In this document: piece after piece, positions 1-7,703 of the stretch | Numbering within the stretch: position 1 is the stretch's first letter | How the letters are laid out: each line of letters starts with the position of its first letter | Source of the DNA: Terriglobia bacterium | GTDB lineage: Bacteria > Acidobacteriota > Terriglobia > Terriglobales > Acidobacteriaceae | Direction: 5' to 3' | NCBI GenBank assembly: GCA_020073285.1 | Contig: JAIQFM010000023.1 | Coordinates: forward strand, 1 to 35,038 | Length of the DNA stretch: 35,038 bases | Made by a program: the position numbers and the translations under genes | The notes under the pieces: model-generated | The model's database searches: none | What the model was told of the DNA's origin: nothing | What the model saw: only the letters and a program-made list of their open reading frames with translations

Positions 1-1341
1 AACTACGTGATCTCGCTCAACCGCTTCGCCAAGTGGATGGGCGAAAAAGTCGAGGCCACCGGCATCACCATTTTCACCGGGTTTGCCGGCTCGGAGTTGC
101 TGATCGAAGGCGATCATGTTGTCGGCGTTCGAACCGATGACAAGGGCGTGGACAAGACCGGTCAGCAGAAAGGGAACTTCGAGCCCGGATACGACCTGAA
201 GGCGAAAGTCGTCATTCTTGCCGAGGGCACGCGCGGCTCCCTTACCAAGCAGCTCATCGCCCGGTTCCAACTCGACAAGGACGGCAATCCGCAGACCTAC
301 GGGGTCGGGGTGAAAGAACTGTGGGAAGTGCCCGCGGGGCGGATCGCGCCAGGCGAGGTCATCTACACGATGGGTTGGCCGCTGACCTCGCGCGAGTATG
401 GCGGCGCCTGGATCTACGGCGGCAAGGACAACGTCGTATCGCTCGGCTTCGTCACGGGCCTTGACTATCCCGACCCGCGCCTCGACCCGCAGCGCGTGCT
501 GCAGGAATTCAAGAAGCATCCGTTTAGTGCCAGGCTGCTCGAGGGCGGACGCATGGTGCGCTACGGCGCTAAGTCGCTGCCCTACGGCGGATGGTGGGCG
601 ATTCCGCCGGTTGCCGGCGATGGCTGGATGATCCTCGGCGACTCCGCCGGCTTCCTGAACTCACAGCGGTTGAAGGGCGTTCACCTGGCGATCAAGAGTG
701 GCATGCTGGCGGCGGAAACCGTGATGGACGCAATGTCCACCAACAACTTCAGCAAGAACACGCTCAATCTCTACGCCAGCCGGGTGGAAAAAAGCTGGAT
801 CAAGCAGGAGCTCTGGCCGGTGCGCAATTTCCATCAAGGCTTCGAGCACGGCCTCTGGCGCGGCATGGTCCACGCCGCCATCCAGCAGGTCACCGGCGGA
901 CGCGGCCTGCACGAGAAATACGGGTGCGTAGCCGGGCATCGCCGTCTGAAACGACTGGCTACGCTGCCGAGCGACGGCGGCGCCGAAGCCGACCTGCTCG
1001 GCAATGCCAAGGGCGACGGCAAACTGACCTTCGACAAGCTCACCGACCTCTACCACTCCGGCACCAAGCACGAGGAAGACCAACCCGCTCACTTGGTGAT
1101 TCACGACACCAACATCTGCAACACCCGCTGCGTCACCGAGTTCGGCAACCCTTGCCAGCACTTCTGCCCGGCCAATGTTTACGAGATAGTCGAAGCCGGC
1201 GACCTCCCCAGCGGCAAGCAGATCCACTTGAACCCTTCGAACTGCGTGCACTGCAAGACCTGCGACATCATGGATCCCTACGAGATCATTACCTGGGTCC
1301 CACCCGAAGGCGGCGGCGGGCCGAATTACGACGGGATGTAG
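1..1341 (+). CDS. Electron transfer flavoprotein-ubiquinone oxidoreductase (ETF-QO), 5'-truncated by the window edge
   Basis: Passes electrons from reduced electron-transfer flavoprotein to the membrane quinone pool. The reading frame is open from base 1 (N-Y-V-I-S-L...), so the N-terminal FAD-binding part, roughly 100 residues by comparison with the family, lies outside the window. The visible part has the FAD/quinone-binding core and the diagnostic C-terminal 4Fe-4S ferredoxin-like domain: cysteines in NTRC, NPCQHFC and NCVHCKTCDIMDP, then the family's typical ending WVPPEGGGGPNYDGM. The stop is TAG at 1339-1341. Identity is secure. The next plus-strand gene is almost 500 bases away, so no operon is visible downstream. 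Confidence 0.96.
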   Translation, partial: NYVISLNRFAKWMGEKVEATGITIFTGFAGSELLIEGDHVVGVRTDDKGVDKTGQQKGNFEPGYDLKAKVVILAEGTRGSLTKQLIARFQLDKDGNPQTYGVGVKELWEVPAGRIAPGEVIYTMGWPLTSREYGGAWIYGGKDNVVSLGFVTGLDYPDPRLDPQRVLQEFKKHPFSARLLEGGRMVRYGAKSLPYGGWWAIPPVAGDGWMILGDSAGFLNSQRLKGVHLAIKSGMLAAETVMDAMSTNNFSKNTLNLYASRVEKSWIKQELWPVRNFHQGFEHGLWRGMVHAAIQQVTGGRGLHEKYGCVAGHRRLKRLATLPSDGGAEADLLGNAKGDGKLTFDKLTDLYHSGTKHEEDQPAHLVIHDTNICNTRCVTEFGNPCQHFCPANVYEIVEAGDLPSGKQIHLNPSNCVHCKTCDIMDPYEIITWVPPEGGGGPNYDGM

Positions 1342-1822
1342 TTAGGGGTACCCTTGATAGGTCAATGGTCAATGGTCTATGGCTGGAGGCGGCAAGCCGG
1401 AAGCGCACGCAGGATTTATTTCTCCATTGGCTATTTCCCGGCTTCCCCGCGAGGTACACTGTGCGCAAGCATTCTCGCCCTGAGAATGAAGGGGCTCCGA
1501 GCCGCGTTTTCGTCGAGTCCCCCACAACTAGGCGCGGCACGGAGCCCTACCGCAAATAGCCAGACTGCGTGCTCCTAAGTTGCCAAACGAGCACTGCGGG
1601 GGCGAAGCGCCAAGATGCGCCGCCCTGTCGCGCGGCCCTATTCCATCCTGAAATTTGCGCGAACTGAATAATCGCGTTTATTCCTCGAGCAGATCAGCCG
1701 GCTATCGCGTCACGCGAAAGGATAAGCGCAACCGCCGCAAGCCCATCAAGATACCGGCGCTACTAAGCTTGGCGCTACAACGCGCGCCGGTGGGCGATTA
1801 GGTTCGGGGTTACAATTACTGC
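1342..1822. other. Intergenic stretch, no gene seen
   Basis: No convincing coding frame. It begins with a short GGTCAATGGTCAATGGTC-like repetition (about 1360-1377) and holds the imperfect palindrome listed at 1491-1548. Short frames crossing it have no recognisable product. Confidence 0.6.
1491..1548. repeat. Imperfect palindromic (REP-like) element
   Basis: The left arm at 1491-1506 (GGGGCTCCGAGCCGCG) pairs with the right arm at 1533-1548 (CGCGGCACGGAGCCCT). The pairing is GGGCTCCG/CGGAGCCC and GCCGCG/CGCGGC, separated by one A-A mismatch, around a 26-base loop. No T-run follows, so it is more likely a dispersed palindrome than an intrinsic terminator. Confidence 0.6.
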
Positions 1823-2626
1823 GTGCCTTTTACATTTTCTCATCCTGCGGCAGTGCTGCCGCTGCGCCGCTGGCGACTGGTTTTCTCGGCTCTCGTGGTC
1901 GGCAGCATGGCGCCGGATTTTGAATACTTCTTCGGGCTGGTCCGGTCCGTGTCCCATTCCTTCCCGGGTGTAATTACCTTCACGTTTCCGCTCGCCCTGG
2001 CAGTGCTGATCATCTTTCACGCGCTGGTGAAGTGGCCGGTGATTTCGCTGTTGCCGCGCGGCGTGCAGGCGCGGATGGTCGGCCCGGCGCGGCGATTCCG
2101 GTGGTGGCCACCGTCGCGGTTGCTATGGGTTGTGTTATCGCTGGCTATCGGGATGGCAACACATCTGTTCTGGGACGCATTCACGCACAGCGATGGCTGG
2201 GCGGTCATCCACTGGCCGGCATTACGTTCCGCGGTTTTCGTTTTTCCCCATCGCCGAGTTCCACTTTATCTCCTGCTGCAGCACAGTGGAACGGCGCTAG
2301 GTTTGCTGGCGGTGGGGCTCAGTTTCGCGCACTGGTACAAGCGCGCTCCGCAGGAAGATGTGGCGCTCCGGCCGCAGTTGTCGCCGGCGATCAGGTGGAC
2401 AATTCTCTCGGCCATGGTCGCCATGGCAGTCGTGCTGGGGCTGGTAAACGGCGCCGACTGGTACGGAGAGTTGTTGCAAGGCGCTTCGCAGGGCATGCGG
2501 TTCGTTGTCGGTTCCCTGATCGCGGCCACCACGGTAGGATGCGTCGAGTTATTCGGCTTCGGCCTGATCTGGCCGGCATTCCGCAGTTTGCAGCGGGAAC
2601 CGGTGCCCGCACCTGCGGATGAATGA
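1823..2626 (+). CDS. DUF4184 family integral membrane protein
   Basis: A 267-residue hydrophobic protein with an N-terminus typical of the DUF4184 family: MPFTFSHPAAVLPLRR, then the GSMAPDFEYFF stretch with conserved acidic and aromatic residues. Several membrane segments are visible, for example about residues 52-68, 107-121, 152-168, 190-207 and 223-247. The start is GTG at 1823, chosen because the conserved N-terminus begins there; no good Shine-Dalgarno precedes it. The biochemical function of the family is unknown. It stands alone, with large gaps on both sides, and its neighbours give no hint of its role. Confidence 0.85.
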   Translation: MPFTFSHPAAVLPLRRWRLVFSALVVGSMAPDFEYFFGLVRSVSHSFPGVITFTFPLALAVLIIFHALVKWPVISLLPRGVQARMVGPARRFRWWPPSRLLWVVLSLAIGMATHLFWDAFTHSDGWAVIHWPALRSAVFVFPHRRVPLYLLLQHSGTALGLLAVGLSFAHWYKRAPQEDVALRPQLSPAIRWTILSAMVAMAVVLGLVNGADWYGELLQGASQGMRFVVGSLIAATTVGCVELFGFGLIWPAFRSLQREPVPAPADE

Positions 2627-2713
2627 TTTATGAGCACGCCAGCGCCCGCATCAAACGCTCCGAGTCCCGTAAGGACGGCGCGATTTCGAGCCTCGGTGAC
2701 CTGCCTCCGCTGG

Positions 2714-3340
2714 CTACCGTGCGCGCCGACGACGCGCGGCGATTCCCAATAGTCCCGATCCGATCAACAACAGAGTGCCAGGCTCGGGAGTCTGTACTGG
2801 ATTCGCAGTCGGATTCGCCGCTGGATTCGTTGCGCTGATGACCACGTCGTCAACCAGGTATTCGCCGGGATCGTCGATGGCCTGGAACGAAATAGTGTCC
2901 AACCCAGTCCCAGTCACGACAAAGGAAAACTGCCCATTATACGCGTGAGGCTGTCCGTCAATGTCCAGTACTTGAGAACCGTTCCAAAGAGCCTGAAAGT
3001 TGACGTTGTTCCCAGATCCCCATTGCGTTACATGAAAACTAAAGAGATAGGCCTCCCCGTTCGTATCGCCGAAAGTCTGCAAGATAATGGGCTCGCCTTG
3101 GTATGCGTAGTTGCCAATCTGAAGTGCATAGTTACCGCTATTTGGGAGAAACCTCCCCACCGTATTCCAGCCGGTATTCCAGTTTCCGCCGGTCGTCCAC
3201 CCGGTCAGATTACCGCTTTCAAATCCGCAGTTCGAGACCAAATTCCCGCTAACTGATTCGCAAATGCCGTCGGCGAACATAGACATACTGACCAGAAGCG
3301 TGACTGCCAGTAGAACCAGTCGCAAAGTAAGTCGTTTCAT
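2714..3340 (-). CDS. Secreted PEP-CTERM sorting-domain protein with a carbohydrate-binding-like fold
   Basis: A 208-residue protein with a signal peptide (residues 1-23, MKRLTLRLVLLAVTLLVS core). The middle domain starts NLVSNCGFESGNLTGWT and looks like the beta-sandwich/CBM-type domains common in PEP-CTERM proteins. A short NPAANPTANP linker leads to the C-terminal sorting signal: PEP at 185-187, a hydrophobic helix at about 189-200 and the basic tail ARRRRAR. In this system an exosortase cleaves the tail and the protein reaches the envelope or the exopolysaccharide matrix; no exosortase gene is in this window. A GGAGGAAGG-type ribosome-binding site precedes the ATG. The ligand is unknown. 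Confidence 0.9.
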   Translation of the reverse strand: MKRLTLRLVLLAVTLLVSMSMFADGICESVSGNLVSNCGFESGNLTGWTTGGNWNTGWNTVGRFLPNSGNYALQIGNYAYQGEPIILQTFGDTNGEAYLFSFHVTQWGSGNNVNFQALWNGSQVLDIDGQPHAYNGQFSFVVTGTGLDTISFQAIDDPGEYLVDDVVISATNPAANPTANPVQTPEPGTLLLIGSGLLGIAARRRRAR

Positions 3341-3729
3341 TGACCCCTTCCTCCACCCACCACGATCTTGAGGGGCACGTTCACTCTACGATAAGCACGC
3401 CAAAGTCCAACCTACTACCTCATGTAAACCATTTGCCTTCATACGCGTAAATTATTGCCTTCTCGTAACTCGGAGTAAAGTGGGAAAAAGATTTCCCTAT
3501 GGGGCTTGCAGTGTTCACTCGGCGACTCGATTTGAGACGAGATCGCAGATGAAGAGGTCGAAATCTTTCATCTATCACGCCGGATTCGTCTGCGCCGCGG
3601 GACCGCAATACGGCGGTTGCATGAGTTGTGGTACATTCAGACCACATCAGCCAGATTTGCGCTTTATGGCGCGTGAAGCTGCTCCGTAAGCTGGGGGCGC
3701 CTCTCCTACGATCAGAATCCTGCCTGCTC
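3341..3729. other. Intergenic stretch between divergent genes
   Basis: Separates the minus-strand PEP-CTERM gene from the plus-strand ABC ATPase gene, so it should hold both promoters, but I see no clear -35/-10 pair. Short frames inside it lack homology signals and lasso-leader motifs. Confidence 0.5.
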
Positions 3730-4536
3730 ATGAATGCTCTCGTCCTAGATTCGGTCAGTAAGTCGTTCTATCCCCGGCTGGGCCTGTTTGCCTGGCGGAG
3801 GAAACCGGCAGCGATCCGGGCGGTACGACAGGTGTCGCTGGCGGTGGAACGCGGCGATATCCTGGTTCTGCTTGGTCCCAACGGCAGCGGAAAATCGACT
3901 TTATTGAAGCTGGTTGCGACCATGCTGCTGCCGGACGAAGGCCGCGTCGAAGTGGATGGAGTCGATGCCGTGCGCCACCCCGAGCAGGTGGTCAGAAAGG
4001 TGGCGCTGGCGGTTACCAACGAGCGCTCGTTTTTTCCCCGCCTGACGGCGCGCGAGAACCTGGATTTTTTTGCCACGCTAGAGGAGGTGCCGGCGGCGAA
4101 GCGCGCGTGCCGGGTGGATGAGGTGCTGGAAATCAGCGGCCTGACCTCAGTTTCGCGCAGGTTGGTGCAAAGCTTTTCCGCGGGCATGTACCAGCGCCTG
4201 GGCATTTCGCGCGCGTTGCTCAAGAATCCCGCGCTCCTGCTGCTCGACGAACCCTCCAACAGCCTGGATCCGGAAACGGCGTCCGCATTCTGGACCTGGG
4301 TGAAGCAAAGCGCGCGCGCCGGGACGACGATAGCGCTGGCGACGCACAGCTTCGAGGAAGCGGCGAGCGTGGCGCGCCGCGTCGCCGTGCTGCGGCAGGG
4401 CGAGTTGGCGGCGTGGCACGCCATCGATACAGGCACCAGCGTGGAAGAGCTGCGCCGGTGCTATCACCAGGACGTTCGAACCGCCGACGATGCCACCGCC
4501 ATGCCCTGGAAGGTTAACCGTGCCGCCTCTGCTTGA
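3730..4536 (+). CDS. ABC transporter ATP-binding protein (ABC-2 type exporter)
   Basis: A 268-residue ATPase driving the permease encoded next to it. Visible motifs, counted from this start: Walker A GPNGSGKST (49-57), signature FSAGM (about 149-153, a variant of LSGGQ), Walker B LLLLDEPSNSLD (about 169-180) and the H-loop histidine in ATHSFEE (206). The ATG at 3730 is preferred because the family N-terminus (ALVLDSVSKSF) begins there; the frame is open further upstream, but that part looks non-coding. The permease gene overlaps its 3' end by 17 bases, indicating translational coupling. The cargo is unknown. Its place beside the lasso genes makes peptide export or self-protection possible, and a polysaccharide or lipid cargo is equally compatible. 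Confidence 0.92.
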   Translation: MNALVLDSVSKSFYPRLGLFAWRRKPAAIRAVRQVSLAVERGDILVLLGPNGSGKSTLLKLVATMLLPDEGRVEVDGVDAVRHPEQVVRKVALAVTNERSFFPRLTARENLDFFATLEEVPAAKRACRVDEVLEISGLTSVSRRLVQSFSAGMYQRLGISRALLKNPALLLLDEPSNSLDPETASAFWTWVKQSARAGTTIALATHSFEEAASVARRVAVLRQGELAAWHAIDTGTSVEELRRCYHQDVRTADDATAMPWKVNRAASA

Positions 4537-5323
4537 AAAATTTCTCGCGTTCGCGCGCCGCGACCTGCTCATCGCGTCGCGCTACCGCGGCACGCTTGTC
4601 ACCTTTCCCATCACACTGGTGACTGAGTTGGCGGGGGCGTATTTCCTGGCGCGTGCCATTGGCGCCGGCTTCCGGCCGGACGGTTTCGACTATTTTACCT
4701 TCTTGCTGATCGGCAGCGGCGTAACCCAATTGATGGTGGCTTCGATGCATGCCTTCGTCAGCAGCGTCCGCGATGCGCAACTCTCCGGAACCATGGAAAT
4801 GATGATGGCCACCGCCACGCGCCCCCTGACCGTTATGCTGCTGTCGGCGACGGTGTTGGAGATTGACCGGGTGGTCGCGTTCTTCGTGTATGTCGGGTGC
4901 GGATTCGCCCTCTTTCGGGCGCCGCTGCACGCGCCTGACCCAGCGGCCCTCGCCGTGGTGCTGTTGCTGGCCTCGGTGATGACGATCAGCCTGGGTCTGT
5001 TGGCCGCTGCCATCCAGTTGTATTTTCAGAAAGGCGGCGCAGCCGTCTGGTTGTTCGCCACCGCGGTGTGGCTGTTGTCCGGCAGCATGTTCCCGGTGAG
5101 CACGCTGCCTGCGGCGCTGCGTAGCGTCGCGAAACTGCTTCCGATGACTTATGTGGTCAAAATGACCCGCGACGTGTTGCTGGTAAAAGCCACGCTTCCC
5201 GACCTGATGGCGCCCGTTCTGATCCTCACGGCTGCTACCGCGCTGCTGTTGCCTGTCAGCCTGTGGGTGTTTTCCGCCGTGCTGCGCAATGCGCGTCTGC
5301 GCGGGACGTTATCTATGTACTGA
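4520..5323 (+). CDS. ABC-2 type transporter permease
   Basis: A 267-residue membrane protein with about six hydrophobic segments and the ABC-2 pattern near the C-terminus (LLSGSMFPVSTLPAALRSV, then LLPMTYVVKMTRDVLL). The GTG at 4520 is chosen because GGAAGG at 4508-4513 sits six bases upstream; an in-frame ATG at 4490 would give ten more residues but lacks such a site. It partners the ATPase encoded immediately upstream, with which it overlaps. The gene ends 22 bases from the convergent end of the methyltransferase gene. The substrate cannot be read from the sequence. Confidence 0.9.
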   Translation: MPPLLEKFLAFARRDLLIASRYRGTLVTFPITLVTELAGAYFLARAIGAGFRPDGFDYFTFLLIGSGVTQLMVASMHAFVSSVRDAQLSGTMEMMMATATRPLTVMLLSATVLEIDRVVAFFVYVGCGFALFRAPLHAPDPAALAVVLLLASVMTISLGLLAAAIQLYFQKGGAAVWLFATAVWLLSGSMFPVSTLPAALRSVAKLLPMTYVVKMTRDVLLVKATLPDLMAPVLILTAATALLLPVSLWVFSAVLRNARLRGTLSMY

Positions 5324-5345
5324 TCCCCCGGCGCGTCTGCAATCG

Positions 5346-6608
5346 CTATTCGCTGTATTTTTCGGACAATTCGGCCACCGCCTGGAGCGCTGCTTTTTCG
5401 TCCGCGAAGACTCCTGGATGGCGCTGCATCACGGTTCGGGCGATTTCCAGCAGGGTGCGCTCCCCATCCATGAGGTCAAGGATGGCGCGTCCGGCCTCAC
5501 CAGTCTTCTGCAGCCGCGGACGGCACTGAGAGGTGCGTTTGCGCAGCTTCTCGGTAGTGACGAACATGCAGTTCAAGCTTGATTGCCGGAACTGATCCTT
5601 CAATTCTCCGCCGGCCGCCCGCACGCAGGTGTTCCAAGTCCAAACATAATCGTCATGCACTAGTCGGAAGCAAATCTTGCCCTCAATCTGGTCAGCTTCG
5701 CAAACGCGGACGGGCCGAGACCAGGGTGCGATCCAGTGCGGAAACACACTTGCGGGCTGCCCGGGAGCAGTGGTGAGAGGCACGATTTCGGCCAGATCCG
5801 AATCCCACCAGACGACGTACCCACGCGACTCGCCGTCGCGCGCCGCGCGCAAATGTAATTCAGCGCAGACCGAGGGTGACTCCAGAGTGAGGTAATCAAG
5901 GGTCGCAATGCAGACAGGCTCGTTGTTCAAGTTCTCGGGTTGCAGGCGGGCAGAAAACGTGCAGTCGACTCCGAACCGTCGTCCTGCCGAGAGATCCACG
6001 CCCCAACGTCGGTCCTCCCAAATGGTGATTTGGTCGCAGGACTTGGCGGGGAGATCCACCGCCGCTGTCCAGATGCGGTCGCGGAGCGGAATCATGGTGC
6101 CACCAGGCGCCAGAAACCGGTGGCGCGCGTCAATGAGCGACTCTAATCCGCGACGGTGGAAGGGAAGCGCGCCGTGCACATCGGAGACAATCACGTCGGC
6201 CTTCTCCGGCAGTTTCACGTTGGTGGAGTGATCGCGGATGAACTCGATCTGGGCGGCGCAGCCGTTGTCTTTTGCGACCTGCTTTGCCAACTCGATGGCT
6301 TCGTCGGACTCGATGGCGTACACCTTGCGTGCGCCATAGCGGCAGGCGAACACCGCCAATAGTCCCACTCCGGTGCCGATATCCACGACCACTTGGCCGG
6401 GTTTCACCACAGCCTCGAGCGCGCGGAGATATCCGCCCGTGCGGACCTGGTCAGCGATGATCCAGCCGTGATCGTGGATAGAGTACGTGCTTTTGACCTC
6501 CTGATTTGAATTGGCAGGGTTACGCGACTTGCGTAAAATGATTCGCAACCGCAACCGCTGTGCGTGCTTCCAATATGAGTATTTCCCGCAACTCAATCGT
6601 GGTCGCAA
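5346..6608 (-). CDS. PRMT-like SAM-dependent methyltransferase with a C-terminal PqqD-like (RRE) domain
   Basis: Counted from the ATG at 6608 (420 residues), the SAM-binding motif VVDIGTGVGLL is at 74-84 and the motif-II acid is in YAIESD (about 98-102). The PRMT 'double-E' loop is altered: it reads VSDVHGALPF (about 141-150), so the usual first Glu is Asp and the second is not evident, and arginine methylation should not be assumed. Residues about 365-418 (TGEAGRAILDLMDGERTLLE...) look like a PqqD winged helix, the fold that binds RiPP leader peptides. The conserved body starts only near residue 42 (YSIHDHGWIIADQVR), next to a strong AGGAGG at 6502-6497. The true start is therefore uncertain, and the first 40 basic residues may not be translated. 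Between the transporter pair and B1/B2; a tailoring role on the lasso peptide is inferred. Confidence 0.8.
   Translation of the reverse strand: MRPRLSCGKYSYWKHAQRLRLRIILRKSRNPANSNQEVKSTYSIHDHGWIIADQVRTGGYLRALEAVVKPGQVVVDIGTGVGLLAVFACRYGARKVYAIESDEAIELAKQVAKDNGCAAQIEFIRDHSTNVKLPEKADVIVSDVHGALPFHRRGLESLIDARHRFLAPGGTMIPLRDRIWTAAVDLPAKSCDQITIWEDRRWGVDLSAGRRFGVDCTFSARLQPENLNNEPVCIATLDYLTLESPSVCAELHLRAARDGESRGYVVWWDSDLAEIVPLTTAPGQPASVFPHWIAPWSRPVRVCEADQIEGKICFRLVHDDYVWTWNTCVRAAGGELKDQFRQSSLNCMFVTTEKLRKRTSQCRPRLQKTGEAGRAILDLMDGERTLLEIARTVMQRHPGVFADEKAALQAVAELSEKYSE
6497..6502 (-). promoter_or_regulatory. Strong Shine-Dalgarno (AGGAGG) inside the methyltransferase frame
   Basis: On the minus strand AGGAGG is followed eight bases later by an in-frame ACG (6488-6486), directly before the conserved YSIHDHGW segment. 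No ATG, GTG or TTG lies in frame at proper distance. This either marks a non-AUG start or is chance. Confidence 0.45.
6511..6539 (+). promoter_or_regulatory. Sigma-70-type promoter of the B1-B2 operon
   Basis: TTGGCA (6511-6516) and TAAAAT (6534-6539) are separated by exactly 17 bases; each matches the consensus at five of six positions. Transcription would start near 6546, leaving a leader of about 28 bases before the ATG at 6575. It lies inside the questionable 5' extension of the opposite-strand methyltransferase gene, which supports that extension being non-coding. Confidence 0.6.
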
Positions 6609-6868
6609 CCGATTCGCAGGTTTCCTGCGTACTCGACGCGGAGACCGTGATCCTGCATTTTAACAAAGGCGTCTACTTCGGGCTCGATGAGGTCGGCACC
6701 TCCATTTGGCAGAAACTGCAGCAACCGCAGGTGGTCGGCCGAATCCGCGATGCCATCCTGCAGGAGTACGATGTGGATGAGGAACAATGCGAACAGGACG
6801 TACTTCGGTTGCTCAACCAGCTCCACGACGAGGGGCTGATCGAGGTTCGCAGTGAACCGGCTTCGTAG
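6575..6868 (+). CDS. PqqD family protein: lasso peptide leader-recognition element (B1)
   Basis: A 97-residue stand-alone PqqD-type winged helix. It matches the family along its length: an N-terminal beta hairpin (VSCVLDAETVILHFNKGVYFGLDEVG), then helices with the typical SIWQKLQQ and VGRIRDAILQEYDVDEEQ patterns and the C-terminal LLNQLHDEGLIEV. In lasso pathways this protein binds the YxxPxLxxxG segment of the precursor leader and presents it to the B2 protease and the C cyclase. The ATG at 6575 is chosen over the GTG at 6560 because the domain starts there, although neither has a clear ribosome-binding site. It is the first gene after the promoter at 6511-6539 and overlaps B2 by 17 bases. 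Confidence 0.9.
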   Translation: MSISRNSIVVATDSQVSCVLDAETVILHFNKGVYFGLDEVGTSIWQKLQQPQVVGRIRDAILQEYDVDEEQCEQDVLRLLNQLHDEGLIEVRSEPAS

Positions 6869-7268
6869 GTTCCTGAACTATCCTTTTCGCTTCCAGCGAT
6901 TGCTGGCCGAGGCCTTCTTTCGGCTGGTGGCAGCGTCACTGCTGCTGCGCCTGTTGCCCTCTTCCCGTGTCTGCCGCACGTGGACTGATCGGAAATCGGT
7001 GAGGCGCTCGCAGCACAATGCCTGCTCGGCGGAAGAGATTTGCCGCGCCGTGACCACGGCGTCGAGATATGTTCGTGGCGTGAACTGCCTCCCGCAGTCC
7101 ATCGTGGGACGCGCCATGCTGCTGCGCGCGGGATATCCCGCGGAGATTCGCCTCGGGGTCGCCAAGATGCCTCCCGGCTTCGAAGCGCATGCTTGGGTTT
7201 ACAGCGAGGGGCTGGTCATGCTCGGGGGGAGCGTGATGCAGTACACAGAACTGCCCATCCGGCGGTAA
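6852..7268 (+). CDS. Lasso peptide biosynthesis B2 protein (transglutaminase-like leader peptidase)
   Basis: A 138-residue protein of the B2/McjB C-terminal type, a cysteine protease that removes the precursor leader. The catalytic Cys79 lies in RGVNCLPQSIVGRAMLLRAG and His113 in FEAHAWVYSEG, the two best conserved motifs of the family. The third acid of the triad is less clear, possibly Glu119. The N-terminal hydrophobic part (FRLVAASLLLRLLP) is also typical. The start is GTG at 6852 with GAGG six bases upstream; the 17-base overlap with B1 implies coupled translation and a B1/B2 complex. The gene is convergent with the precursor gene, 267 bases away. Confidence 0.9.
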   Translation: MNRLRRFLNYPFRFQRLLAEAFFRLVAASLLLRLLPSSRVCRTWTDRKSVRRSQHNACSAEEICRAVTTASRYVRGVNCLPQSIVGRAMLLRAGYPAEIRLGVAKMPPGFEAHAWVYSEGLVMLGGSVMQYTELPIRR

Positions 7269-7535
7269 CCTCCTGTTCAGGGACGAGGTATGGAAGCAAT
7301 TGCGAGCAATGGGCGAAGCGACCCTTGCCCAGTGCGATACCAGGTCGCATGGCGGGCGTGGACAACCCTGGGGGCGCAATCGCGACGCGCGCACCGCACG
7401 GCGTGGTCGAACAGAGGACGGAACAGCCTTTGTAACAGAACCTGGGAGCATTGCTCCTAGCCACTCGCTGGCCGAAGTGGTGATACTGCGGCAGCACCAC
7501 GGGCGCCCAAGAATCGCGCCTGTCGTAGCGTTCGG

Positions 7536-7682
7536 TCAACCACTCTTCGTAAGCGGGCCGCCAGCGTCGGATTTTGTGCCTCCTCCTCCACGGGTGATCT
7601 GTGACACGTCGCCGTAAGACGAAAGCTTTGGCGTGCGGTAGGGCTTCTTCGGCTGCCGCTCGGAGTTTTTCTTATTCTCCAT
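7536..7682 (-). CDS. Lasso peptide precursor (48 residues)
   Basis: Small gene starting ATG at 7682-7680 and ending TGA at 7538-7536. The leader (residues 1-31) has Tyr15, Pro18, Leu20, Gly24 and Thr30, exactly the YxxPxLxxxGxxxxxTx pattern with Thr at position -2 and Gly at +1. The predicted core, GGGGTKSDAGGPLTKSG (32-48), starts with Gly and has its only acidic residue, Asp, at core position 8, so an eight-residue Gly1-Asp8 macrolactam ring with a nine-residue tail is expected. The core is very Gly-rich and has no aromatic plug residue. Hydroxyls at Thr14 and Ser16 of the tail are candidates for the neighbouring kinase; the last residue is Gly, not Ser. It lies 21 bases downstream of the cyclase gene; GAGAG eight bases before the ATG is a weak ribosome-binding site. 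Leader motif and neighbours agree, so confidence is high; the mature structure is prediction. Confidence 0.88.
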   Translation of the reverse strand: MENKKNSERQPKKPYRTPKLSSYGDVSQITRGGGGTKSDAGGPLTKSG

Positions 7683-7703
7683 CCACAACGCTCTCGGGTC
7701 AGG

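Noticed and set aside
3420-3731. 103-codon minus-strand frame considered as a second precursor
   Set aside because: No YxxPxLxxxG...T pattern, and it runs into the ABC ATPase start region.
7441-7458. Hairpin GGAGC-ATT-GCTCC as terminator of the lasso operon
   Set aside because: The stem is short with an internal mismatch and no T-run follows on the minus strand.
7216-7539. 107-codon minus-strand frame starting with TTG that overlaps the precursor's stop
   Set aside because: The TTGA overlap is tempting, but the product has no recognisable domain, and the frame runs into the opposite-strand B2 gene. Treated as chance.
7300-7617. 105-codon plus-strand frame between B2 and the cyclase
   Set aside because: It overlaps the precursor gene on the other strand, has no leader motif and its composition is not protein-like.
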